Source: Methylacidiphilum sp. (lineage in GTDB: Bacteria > Verrucomicrobiota > Verrucomicrobiia > CAIQCK01). Taken from it: a DNA stretch of 6,156 bases. This document shows, piece by piece, positions 1 through 5,989 of the stretch. How positions within the stretch are numbered: position 1 is the first letter of the stretch; every line of letters starts with the position of its first letter. A program made the translations under genes and the position numbers. The notes under the pieces are model-generated. The model was not told the DNA's origin. It saw nothing but the letters and a program-made list of their open reading frames with translations, and searched no databases. Location: the NCBI GenBank assembly GCA_020718125.1, contig DYDC01000171.1, positions 1 to 6,156 of the forward strand. The letters are read 5' to 3'.

Positions 1-358
1 CGAGAAGGCGAAGGTTGAATTGTTATTTGTGGGGATGTGACCCCGTTCGCTCCCCGTTCGCTTGCCGGCGTGGGGATGCAGAGCAACGGGACTGACGCGG
101 TTTGGATGGAGACTGAGCATGGTGGTGCATTCCCAGTTTCTGCCAGAACTGTGCCAAACTATCTCGAGAAATCTGACAATCCGATTCACCGCGATATTGA
201 AATCTCGAGAGGCATTAGGGTTGAGGGAATAACGTGCATACGCAGATTTGTGAAATCATCGCGGATGGCGGGCGACCCTTGCACGTCCCCAAGAACTCCC
301 GGGTTGCGTGTTTGTAGGTGCGGAGGAAGCGGCGTCCGGCGTATGATGCGCGCGGACA
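1..358. other. gene-free leader region with short repeats
   Basis: No convincing gene is visible. The frames that stay open here give low-complexity, shadow-like protein or run into the nuclease gene in the wrong frame. Visible structure: an 11-bp unit (ccccgttcgct) in tandem at 41-51 and 52-62; the 9-mer gtggggatg at 29-37 and again at 70-78; a small GGGG/CCCC hairpin at 31-44; and the 8-bp palindrome TCTCGAGA at 162-169 and 203-210, 41 bp apart. The part around 150-260 is richer in A+T than the rest of the window, which fits a regulatory or intergenic role. Frame 2 at the left edge is open to a TGA at 38-40, and a minus-strand frame starting at 120 is open to the edge; either could belong to a gene outside the window, but I cannot tell. 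No tRNA, rRNA or known riboswitch was recognised. Confidence 0.5.
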
Positions 359-1339
359 ATGTTCCGGAACTCGTTCATCCACATCCACGGCGTCGGGCCG
401 AAGCTGGAGCAGGCGCTCTGGCGCGAAGGCATCGGCGACTGGCAGGCAGCGCTGGACGCGCCGCTGGATCGGATCGCGCACGCGAAGGCCGATTGGATCA
501 AGCGCGGCGCCGAGTCGGCGTTGCGCAGGGCGGAGCGCGGCGAGTTGGACCACTTTGCGCAGTGCTGGCCATCGCGTGACCGCTGGCGATGGCTGGCGGA
601 GTTTGCCGGCCGCGCGGTGTATCTGGACATTGAGACCGACGGCGAACCGATGGAGACGGGCACGATCACAGTGGTCGGCCTCCACAGTCCCGTGCTGCCG
701 CAACCGCGGATGCTCGTGGCGGGACGCGATCTTGACCGCGACACGATCGAGGCGGCGCTCGCGCCGTTTGCGATGGTGGCGACCTATAACGGCGGGCCGT
801 TTGACCTGCCGTTCATCCGCGCGAAGTTTCCCGGCATCCGATTGCCGCCATTGCATGTGGACCTCTGTCCCGCACTGCGGCGTGTCGGGTTGAAGGGCGG
901 ACTAAAGAACGTCGAGCGCCAGGCGAATCTGGACCGGTCCGAGGTGGTGGAGGAGGCTGATGGCTGGACGGCCGTGTTGTTGTGGCGGCGGCATCATGCA
1001 GGCGACGAGCGCGCGCTGCCGACGTTGTTGCGTTACTGCGCGGAGGATTGCGTGGCGCTGGAGCCGCTGGCTCGGATGGCCTTCAACCGCCACCTCAACG
1101 CGCTGCCGATGCTGCCGGCAGGCGCGGCGCGGCTGGAGCCGATGGCCCGGCCGCCGCTGGCGATGCCGTTCTCGCGGGAACTGCTGGCGGAGTTGACCGG
1201 CATCCATCTGCCGCGCACCGCGCCGGCGGTCGCGCGCGAGACGCCCCCGCCGTGGCAGGAGCACGTCCGGCCGCTGGTGATGGAGTCGGCCCATGAGAAG
1301 GCGGTGGAATGGCTGAAGAAGAAGACCGGCGCGCCGTAG
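359..1339 (+). CDS. YprB-like exonuclease, DEDD/RNase H fold with N-terminal HhH-like segment
   Basis: This 326-residue protein resembles the YprB family of ribonuclease H-like (DnaQ/DEDD) 3'-5' exonucleases, predicted to cut nucleic acid with two metal ions in the cytoplasm. Residues 1-33 form a helix-hairpin-helix-like element (HGVGPKLEQALWREGI), typical of the family's N-terminus. Motif I is LDIET with D90 and E92. Motif II is YNGGPFDLPFI with N144 and D149. Then come HVDL at 166-169, GLKNVE at 181-186 and motif III YCAED with Y226 and D230. All the acidic metal ligands expected are present, so it should be active. The last ~80 residues (after about 245) are a Pro/Ala-rich extension of unknown role. 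ATG 359 is chosen because homologs start M-x-R-N-S/T-F right before the HhH; its ribosome site is weak (GGA only). It ends in TAG, showing that TAG is an ordinary stop here. Substrate (RNA or DNA) is unknown. Confidence 0.85.
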   Translation: MFRNSFIHIHGVGPKLEQALWREGIGDWQAALDAPLDRIAHAKADWIKRGAESALRRAERGELDHFAQCWPSRDRWRWLAEFAGRAVYLDIETDGEPMETGTITVVGLHSPVLPQPRMLVAGRDLDRDTIEAALAPFAMVATYNGGPFDLPFIRAKFPGIRLPPLHVDLCPALRRVGLKGGLKNVERQANLDRSEVVEEADGWTAVLLWRRHHAGDERALPTLLRYCAEDCVALEPLARMAFNRHLNALPMLPAGAARLEPMARPPLAMPFSRELLAELTGIHLPRTAPAVARETPPPWQEHVRPLVMESAHEKAVEWLKKKTGAP

Positions 1340-1390
1340 GTGGCCGCGCCAATGGGCGCCTTGTGGCCCACAATCGCGGCTAGTGCCTGC

Positions 1391-1418
1391 TTGCTTTCGA
1401 GGCGCCGTTGTCTAGAAT
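1391..1418 (+). promoter_or_regulatory. candidate sigma70-type promoter for the lipoprotein gene
   Basis: A -35-like TTGCTT (1391-1396) is followed after 16 bp by TAGAAT (1413-1418), which matches five of six bases of TATAAT. Transcription would begin near 1425, leaving a leader of about 45 nt before the lipoprotein start. The -35 match is only moderate (TTG conserved). It sits in the 130-bp gap after the nuclease gene, the expected place for a new transcription unit. Prediction from pattern only. Confidence 0.4.
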
Positions 1419-1460
1419 TGCCGCTGCCTCGGGGCGGGTGTCCCGGTCGCAATCGAAACG

Positions 1461-1465
1461 AAGGA
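1461..1465 (+). promoter_or_regulatory. ribosome binding site AAGGA of the lipoprotein gene
   Basis: AAGGA lies 5 nt before ATG 1471 and 2 nt before the adjacent ATG 1468. The spacing favours 1471 and argues against the upstream in-frame TTG at 1408, whose 20-residue basic extension would also bury the signal peptide. It is the best Shine-Dalgarno match at any gene start in the window. Confidence 0.6.
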
Positions 1466-1470
1466 CCATG

Positions 1471-2226
1471 ATGAAGTGTTCGTTGTTGCTCTTGACCGTG
1501 CTGATGGCGCTCTGGCTCCACACAGGATGCGAGTCGGCCTACAACGCCGCCAAAGCCAAGCCGGCGGCGGTGACTTCCTTCATCACGAACGCCGACATTC
1601 TCCGGCCCCAGCGGGCGACTTTCCCCTTTGACCGGTTCTGGTTCGACAAGGACCACAATTGGACCCGTTACAAGCGAATCAAGATCGAGCCGGTGAACAC
1701 GACGCACCTGCTGTCCGACGACTGGTGGGCGCAGGTCAACGAACAGAAAGTCTTCGCGATGAAGAAGGATGTCGCTGGCGTTGCCACTTACATGCGGGAC
1801 GCCTTCGTGCGCGCCCTGGCGACCGACCCGAAGTCTTCCCTCCGGGTGGTGGACACCGCGGACGAGGAGACGCTCGTGCTCAAGCTGGCGCTTGTGGAAC
1901 TCATCCCGACCAAGGCTTTCTTCAATATTGCGGGGACGGTCGCGGGTTATTTCATCCCCGGGGCGAACCTCGTCAACACCATCAACGCCGGCACCGTGGC
2001 GATGGAGGGGGTCTTGGCGGACGCAACGACCGGCAATACCGTGGCGATGTTCACCAGCCGTGAAAAGGATGACATGTCCGCCTTCATCAACACCAACGAC
2101 TTCACGTGGTATGGCCACGCCAAGAAGATCATCAACAACTGGGCCAAGAAGTTTGTCGAGATCACCGCGACGAGTGATCCGAGTGGTGTCAGGAAACCGT
2201 TCCCGTTCACGATCATCGCGTTCTGA
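1471..2226 (+). CDS. DUF3313-like lipoprotein
   Basis: The product is 251 residues, function unknown. It begins with a short lipoprotein-type signal: Met-Lys, a hydrophobic stretch (SLLLLTVLMALWL), then HTGC with Cys20 as the likely lipidated residue. His at -3 is unusual for a lipobox, but Gly-Cys and the segment length fit. The mature part resembles the DUF3313 family of bacterial lipoproteins: YKRIKIEPV near 60-70, a stretch on activity-independent alpha/beta pattern with FVRALATDP and LRVVDTADEETLVLKLALVEL, a hydrophobic Gly-rich segment (FFNIAGTVAGYFIPGANLV) and the C-terminal WAKKFVEI helix. It is presumably periplasmic and anchored to the inner or outer membrane. It has its own candidate promoter and may be transcribed with the cytochrome gene 84 bp downstream. 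ATG 1468 immediately upstream is an equally possible start. No catalytic motif is visible, so I assign no activity. Confidence 0.7.
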   Translation: MKCSLLLLTVLMALWLHTGCESAYNAAKAKPAAVTSFITNADILRPQRATFPFDRFWFDKDHNWTRYKRIKIEPVNTTHLLSDDWWAQVNEQKVFAMKKDVAGVATYMRDAFVRALATDPKSSLRVVDTADEETLVLKLALVELIPTKAFFNIAGTVAGYFIPGANLVNTINAGTVAMEGVLADATTGNTVAMFTSREKDDMSAFINTNDFTWYGHAKKIINNWAKKFVEITATSDPSGVRKPFPFTIIAF

Positions 2227-2310
2227 GGCGGGCTGGCGGCGCGATGTCCCGCGGCCTTCACGTTCCGCCACTTGGCCGCCGCTGAAAAGAGTGTCTGTCT
2301 GCCGCTTTCT

Positions 2311-2664
2311 GTGACCTATCCGTTCTGGGATGTATCCGTCGGTTACGGCATCTTGATGGCGGCCATCGCCGTCGTTCATGTCTTCATCTCGCACTTTGCC
2401 ATCGGCGGCGGCCTCTATCTGGTCGTCAGCGAACGGCGCGCGAGGAAGACCGGCGACCAGGAACCGCTCCGGTTCCTCGAGAAGCTCAGCAAGTTCTTCG
2501 TGCTCGTCACGCTGGTGGCCGGCGCGCTTACCGGCGTGGGCATCTGGTTCATCATCGGCCTGCTCGGCCTCGTCGTGACGGTCGCCTCGCAATACTGGTA
2601 TTGGCACGCCATCCCCGCCGACATCACGGCGAAGGCGTTGCAAACGATGCGCACGCCGATCTAG
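2311..2664 (+). pseudogene. 5' half of interrupted CydA-like/cytochrome c gene
   Basis: The 117-residue fragment starts TYPFWDVSVGYG and resembles the N-terminus of a CydA-like (cytochrome bd quinol oxidase subunit I-like) family whose members are fused to c-type cytochromes. Membrane segment 1 (about residues 10-39) carries VVHVFISHFAIGGG with H23 and H28; H23 is placed like the heme-ligating His of CydA helix 1. Segment 2 is KFFVLVTLVAGALTGVGIWFIIGLL. In homologs as I remember them, this is followed by a long block starting NP-x-x-T-x-x-L-I-H-N-F. Here it jumps directly to a late segment (SQYWYWHAIP), so an internal block seems lost without frame change. The reading frame ends at TAG 2662-2664 and continues open in the same frame into the next entry. 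GTG 2311 is chosen by homology; TTG 2272 would add 13 residues. Neither has a clear ribosome site. A functional oxidase subunit is unlikely. Confidence 0.65.
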
Positions 2665-2685
2665 GCGATCCACCGGTCGCTGTGG

Positions 2686-3669
2686 ATGGCGGGCGTGCTG
2701 GGCGTGCTGCTGGTGCTGTTCGGGCTGCTGCTGCCCGCGCGGCTGCCGCGGATCGTCGCGGTGTTGTTGATGGTGCTCGGCTTGGGCTGGTTCTCGGATT
2801 TCGAGATGTTCCGCGAATTCATCCGCAAACCCCACGTCATCACCGGCTACATCTACGGCAACGGCGTCGAGGTCGCGACGACGGAGCAATACAAGAAGGA
2901 CGGCTACTTGAAGCGGGTCGCCTTCCGCACGGGCGACGACGGGGCCGACCTGTTCCGGCACGCCTGCCGGAGTTGCCACACCATCAGCGGCTACACGCCG
3001 CCGAAGTCCGCCTTCGACGGCGCCGACCGCGAGTTCATCGCATCCATCATCAAGGCCGCGCATCTGCTCAGGGGCAACATGCCGCCGTTCCTCGGCACGG
3101 CCGTGGAAGCCGCCAAGATCGCCGAGCATCTGCACAAGCAGATGGACCACAGGCCGCTGGCGGAGATTTACGGCCTGCAAGGCGCCGGGCTGGGCCGGAA
3201 GTCCTACGAGGTTCGCTGCGGCAAATGCCACGTTCCCGGCAAGGAAAGCGACAAATCCAAGGCGTTCGCCGACCAGTCGGCCAGCGACCTCATCGGCATG
3301 GTGCTCGCCATGCTGGCGGGTATCGCCTGCCTGCTGTCGCTGCTGGATTACCTCAAGGCCTTCATGCGCACGCCCGCGATCTGGGCGCTGACCGTCGGCG
3401 TCGTCCTCTCGCTTGGCGCGCTGCACTTCTTCTTCAAGAAGAAGTTCTGGCCGTCGGGCCTGATGCTGTTCGTCTCGATGCTGACGATGGTCTATGCGCG
3501 CCGCACCGTCCGGCTGCTCAAGCTCGAAGGCGCCTGCGACCCGTCCTCCCTGCCCATCGTGCCTCAATGGTCGCCGTTCATCCTCTTCCTGATCTGCTTC
3601 GTCGTCATGCTGGCCATGCTCGTCTATATGTTCCGTCTCTTCTTCCGCTCGCCGAAACCGCAGCCTTGA
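2686..3669 (+). CDS. 3' half of interrupted CydA-like gene: membrane-bound c-type cytochrome
   Basis: This 327-residue part is in the same frame as the preceding half, only the TAG separating them. Two membrane segments (about 1-17 and 22-38) lead to a soluble, presumably periplasmic, region. The first heme c site is CRSCH at residues 94-98, with NMPPF (M132) as the likely distal ligand, a complete single-heme fold. The second site is CGKCH at 178-182, followed by only about 20 residues before membrane segment 3, with no Met-Pro ligand motif, so that fold looks shortened. Four further membrane segments follow (about 201-223, 232-250, 255-271, 297-320). As a family it should pass electrons in a respiratory chain. 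ATG 2686 could serve as a restart, but no ribosome site precedes it, so independent translation is doubtful. If the TAG is a sequencing error, the whole unit is one gene, 2311-3669. Confidence 0.65.
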   Translation: MAGVLGVLLVLFGLLLPARLPRIVAVLLMVLGLGWFSDFEMFREFIRKPHVITGYIYGNGVEVATTEQYKKDGYLKRVAFRTGDDGADLFRHACRSCHTISGYTPPKSAFDGADREFIASIIKAAHLLRGNMPPFLGTAVEAAKIAEHLHKQMDHRPLAEIYGLQGAGLGRKSYEVRCGKCHVPGKESDKSKAFADQSASDLIGMVLAMLAGIACLLSLLDYLKAFMRTPAIWALTVGVVLSLGALHFFFKKKFWPSGLMLFVSMLTMVYARRTVRLLKLEGACDPSSLPIVPQWSPFILFLICFVVMLAMLVYMFRLFFRSPKPQP

Positions 3670-3706
3670 CACCGCCGCCGCTTTCCGGCGAACAACTGTG
3701 GCCAGC

Positions 3707-4264
3707 ATGACAACCACCCCGCGCCGCATCGTCAGGAAAAAGGCCGCGCTCGCCGTCGTGGACATCCAGGAACGGCTGCTGCCCGCCATCTTCGAGAAGG
3801 ACCGCGTCGTCCAGAACGCCGTCCGCCTTATCAAAGGCGCTGCCGCCTTGAAGCTGCCCATCGTCGCCACCGAGCAATACCGCAAAGGCATCGGCCCCAC
3901 CGTTCCCGAAATCGCCTCGGCCATCCACGGCTTCGCGCCGATCGAGAAGCTCGCGTTCAGTTGCTGTGGCGCGGAAGGTTTCGTTGCCGCGATCGAGAAG
4001 GCCGGCGCCACCGACATCATCCTCTGCGGCATCGAGGCCCACGTCTGCGTCGCGCAGACCTGCCTCGACCTGCTCGACAAGGACTGTCGCGTCTTCGTCG
4101 TGGCCGACGCCTGCTCCTCGCGCACGCCGGAGAACCAACGGATCGGCCTTGAACGGATGCGGGACGCCGGCGCGATCATCGTCTCCACCGAGATGATCCT
4201 GTTCGACCTGCTCGACCGCGCCGGCACCGACGAGTTCAAGCAGGTGCTGACGTTGGTGAAATGA
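3707..4264 (+). CDS. isochorismatase-family cysteine hydrolase
   Basis: A 185-residue protein of the usual length for the small isochorismatase-like hydrolases (the ISOC/YcaC-type subgroup). The catalytic triad is complete: D19 in VVDIQERL, K81 in IEKLAFS, and the nucleophile C114 in CGIEAHVCVAQT, where the Ile-Glu-Ala stretch corresponds to the family's cis-peptide. VVADACSSRTPENQ and the STEMILFDLL close of the fold are also typical. Members hydrolyse amides or vinyl ethers with small substrates; the real substrate cannot be read from the sequence. It is cytoplasmic, with no signal peptide. ATG 3707 lies 37 bp after the cytochrome stop and fits homologs; GTG 3698 in frame would add three residues. 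Neither has a visible ribosome site. The gap contains a 5-bp GC hairpin (3676-3690) with no T-run, so read-through from the cytochrome gene is likely. The gene ends just before a strong terminator. Confidence 0.9.
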   Translation: MTTTPRRIVRKKAALAVVDIQERLLPAIFEKDRVVQNAVRLIKGAAALKLPIVATEQYRKGIGPTVPEIASAIHGFAPIEKLAFSCCGAEGFVAAIEKAGATDIILCGIEAHVCVAQTCLDLLDKDCRVFVVADACSSRTPENQRIGLERMRDAGAIIVSTEMILFDLLDRAGTDEFKQVLTLVK

Positions 4265-4267
4265 ACA

Positions 4268-4298
4268 ACCACGTCCCAGCGGGCGTGGTCTCGTTTTC
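4268..4298 (+). terminator. rho-independent terminator after the hydrolase gene
   Basis: A 9-bp stem (4268-4276 with 4281-4289, one T-G pair) and a CAGC tetraloop (4277-4280) are followed by a T-rich tail ctcgttttc. It starts 4 bp after the hydrolase stop codon. On the opposite strand the stem is followed by tgttcattt, a weaker tail, so it might also stop transcripts arriving from lpxA, whose stop is 65 bp beyond it. Confidence 0.75.
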
Positions 4299-4362
4299 GG
4301 CCTTGTGAAGGAGAGTTATCCCCGATGGGAACAGCGAGGAACCTCATCAGCCATATTCCGCC

Positions 4363-5166
4363 TCACTCCTCCTCTTGCTGCCCCGCCCGCCCGCCGCGCC
4401 AGGCGCAGATGCCGCGCTCGCTGGCGGCGATGAACTCAGTGAAGCGCGCAACCTCCGGCGTCTGGGGCATGGCGCGGATATGGTCGAGCGCCTCTCGGAT
4501 GTTCAGGCCGCTGAGATAAAGGGTGCGGAAGGCATTGCGCAATGCGGCGCGGCGCTCGGGCGTCACACCGGCGCGGCGCAGGCCGATGGTGTTGAGGCCC
4601 ACGACGTCGTTGCTGTGGTAGGTGACACAGTAGGGCGGCACGTCCTTGTTTACGCGGGTGCCACCGGCCATCATGACCAGCGTGCCGACCCGGACGAATT
4701 GATGGATGAGACAGGCACCGCTGATGTTGGCGCGGTCCTCGACCGTGACGTGGCCGGCGAGCATGGCGCCGTTGACAAGCAGGACGCCATTGCCGACGCA
4801 GCAGTTGTGGCCGACGTGGCTGCCGACCATGAAGAAGCAGCGGTCGCCGATGCGGGTGATGCGGTCGTCCTTGGTGGCGCCGCGGTGGATGGTGACGTAT
4901 TCGCGAAACGTGTTGCCGGCGCCGATTTTCAGGAATGTTTCGCTGCCATCGTAGCCGATGTCCTGCGGGGCGTGGCCGATCACACAGCCACAGTCAATGA
5001 AGTTGTCAGGGCCGATGTCGGTCCAGCCAGTGATCCATGCGCGGGGGCCGATGCGCGTGCGCGGACCGATCCGGACGTGGTCTTCAATGATGGCATGGGG
5101 GCCAACCTCGACAGTGGAGTCGAGTTCGGCCTTGGGGGAAATGATGGCGGTCGGGTGAATGGCCAT
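4363..5166 (-). CDS. lpxA: UDP-N-acetylglucosamine O-acyltransferase (lipid A synthesis)
   Basis: LpxA transfers a 3-hydroxyacyl chain from acyl carrier protein to the 3-OH of UDP-GlcNAc, the first step of lipid A synthesis, in the cytoplasm as a trimer. The 267 residues match the family (E. coli is 262). Residues 1-190 show the left-handed beta-helix hexapeptide repeats. Conserved landmarks, with E. coli numbers in brackets: TIHRG at 92-96; H117 (H122) and the catalytic base H120 (H125) in GSHVGHNC; H139 (H144) in LAGHVTV; H155 and Q156 (H160, Q161) in IHQF; and the chain-length position G168 (G173). DVPPY and the C-terminal helical domain follow, ending in RGICAW and a short Gly/Arg/Gln/Glu tail. 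ATG at 5166 aligns with homologs; no ribosome site is visible in the 38-bp gap after radC, so translational coupling or read-through from radC is plausible. Confidence 0.95.
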   Translation of the reverse strand: MAIHPTAIISPKAELDSTVEVGPHAIIEDHVRIGPRTRIGPRAWITGWTDIGPDNFIDCGCVIGHAPQDIGYDGSETFLKIGAGNTFREYVTIHRGATKDDRITRIGDRCFFMVGSHVGHNCCVGNGVLLVNGAMLAGHVTVEDRANISGACLIHQFVRVGTLVMMAGGTRVNKDVPPYCVTYHSNDVVGLNTIGLRRAGVTPERRAALRNAFRTLYLSGLNIREALDHIRAMPQTPEVARFTEFIAASERGICAWRGGRAGQQEEE

Positions 5167-5204
5167 GATTGTCAGTGTGCGGTGGACAGTCTATCGGGGC
5201 GGGT

Positions 5205-5903
5205 TCATGAGAGCACGCCCATTTCCTTGAGGCTGACATAGTCGGTGGCGCGGCCGATGGTGCGTTTGCCGACGATGATGTGGTCGAGGACCTCGATCTT
5301 CATGACGCGGCCGGCCTCGACCAGTTCGCGCGTGATCTTGATGTCGTCGCTGGAGGGCGTCGGGTCGCCGCTGGGATGGTTATGCGCGAGGACGACGCTG
5401 GCCGCCTTCGCCTTGGTGGCTTCGTGGAACACCTCGCGCGGGTGGACGAGGCTGGCGTTGAGGGTGCCGCGGCTGACCTCGACGTCGCGAATCAGCCGGC
5501 TGCGGGTGTCGAGCAGCAGGACGTGGAACACTTCGACGTCGTAATGTTGCATTGGCTCGCGGAGCAGGCTGGCGACGTCGGCGGGTGTGGCAATAGGCTG
5601 GCGGTCCTCACGTGAAGCGGGCAGCCGGGCGGCCAACTCGAAAGCGGCCTTGAGTTGAACGGACTTGGCGAGGCCGACGCCTTTGATTTCGCTCAGTTCC
5701 TCGACAGAGGCTGCCGAGAGCCTCTCAATGGTCTGAAAGCGCTTCAACAACTCGTTGCCGGTCTCAAGGGCGGACTGGCCGCTGGTGCCGGTGCGCAGGA
5801 GGATGGCGATCAACTCGGCCGTGCTGAGCCGCTCTGCGCCGAGCGCGTGGAGTTTCTCTCGCGGGCGTTCGCTCTGCGGCAGATCGGTGATGCGGACGGC
5901 CAT
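5205..5903 (-). CDS. radC: RadC family JAMM/MPN protein
   Basis: A 232-residue RadC (UPF0758) protein, the standard length. The N-terminal part (1-94) has RPREKL, LSTAELIAILLRTGT and a helix-hairpin-helix-like ELSEIKGVGLAKSVQLKAA at about 69-87. The C-terminal MPN domain carries the full JAMM zinc site: H174 and H176 in AHNHPSGDPTPS, S184 and D187, with E124 in YDVEVFHVLLLD as the likely glutamate. The RadC name comes from a supposed DNA repair role that was later withdrawn for E. coli; the biochemical function remains unsettled, so I call only the family. The start ATG is at 5903; an AGGA lies 10 nt upstream (5914-5917), slightly distant. It is followed by lpxA after 38 bp and is divergent from the membrane protein at 5990, with an 86-bp shared upstream gap. 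Confidence 0.93.
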   Translation of the reverse strand: MAVRITDLPQSERPREKLHALGAERLSTAELIAILLRTGTSGQSALETGNELLKRFQTIERLSAASVEELSEIKGVGLAKSVQLKAAFELAARLPASREDRQPIATPADVASLLREPMQHYDVEVFHVLLLDTRSRLIRDVEVSRGTLNASLVHPREVFHEATKAKAASVVLAHNHPSGDPTPSSDDIKITRELVEAGRVMKIEVLDHIIVGKRTIGRATDYVSLKEMGVLS

Positions 5904-5973
5904 GTTGCCCGCATCCTAGCGCGAGTGTGCGCGGCGGAAAAGCTCTGTTTGTGCTTGCGCCCACCCAACTTGA

Positions 5974-5981
5974 TATAGATT
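5974..5981 (+). promoter_or_regulatory. weak candidate -10 region for the edge membrane gene
   Basis: The only A+T-rich patch in the 86-bp divergent gap is tatagatt, about 9-16 bp before ATG 5990. It resembles a -10 box, with a poor -35 candidate TTGTGC at 5949-5954 (19-bp spacer to TATAGA). If used, transcription would begin within a few bases of the start codon, giving an almost leaderless mRNA; this agrees with the absence of a Shine-Dalgarno sequence. Pattern evidence only. Confidence 0.25.
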
Positions 5982-5989
5982 CGCCGCCA

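Noticed and set aside
37..579. A 180-codon plus-strand frame overlapping the start of the nuclease gene
   Set aside because: Its second half is an out-of-frame reading of the nuclease gene with Arg/Ala-rich composition; the first half has no recognisable features.
1341..1368. Hairpin after the nuclease gene (GCGCC/GGCGC with an outer GGCC pair and a bulge)
   Set aside because: No T-run follows, and the bulged stem could arise by chance at this GC content, so I do not call it a terminator.
2662..2664. TAG as a recoded sense codon (for example pyrrolysine)
   Set aside because: TAG terminates the nuclease gene in the same window, no recoding element is visible, and this cytochrome family has no known recoding.
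2601..3710. A 369-codon plus-strand frame across the cytochrome region
   Set aside because: The frame with CxxCH motifs and membrane helices is a different one; this frame gives an Arg/His/Ala-rich shadow protein.
1033..4347. A 1104-codon open frame on the minus strand covering the nuclease end, lipoprotein, cytochrome and hydrolase genes
   Set aside because: It lies antisense to four recognisable genes, and its protein is rich in Arg/His/Glu/Gln with no domain. Long antisense frames are expected opposite GC-rich codon use.
4375..5241. A 288-codon plus-strand frame antisense to lpxA, and a shorter one from 4325 preceded by AAGGAG
   Set aside because: lpxA on the other strand is certain; these proteins are low-complexity and match nothing. 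The AAGGAG at 4308-4313 is 11 nt from ATG 4325, but the frame only mirrors lpxA.
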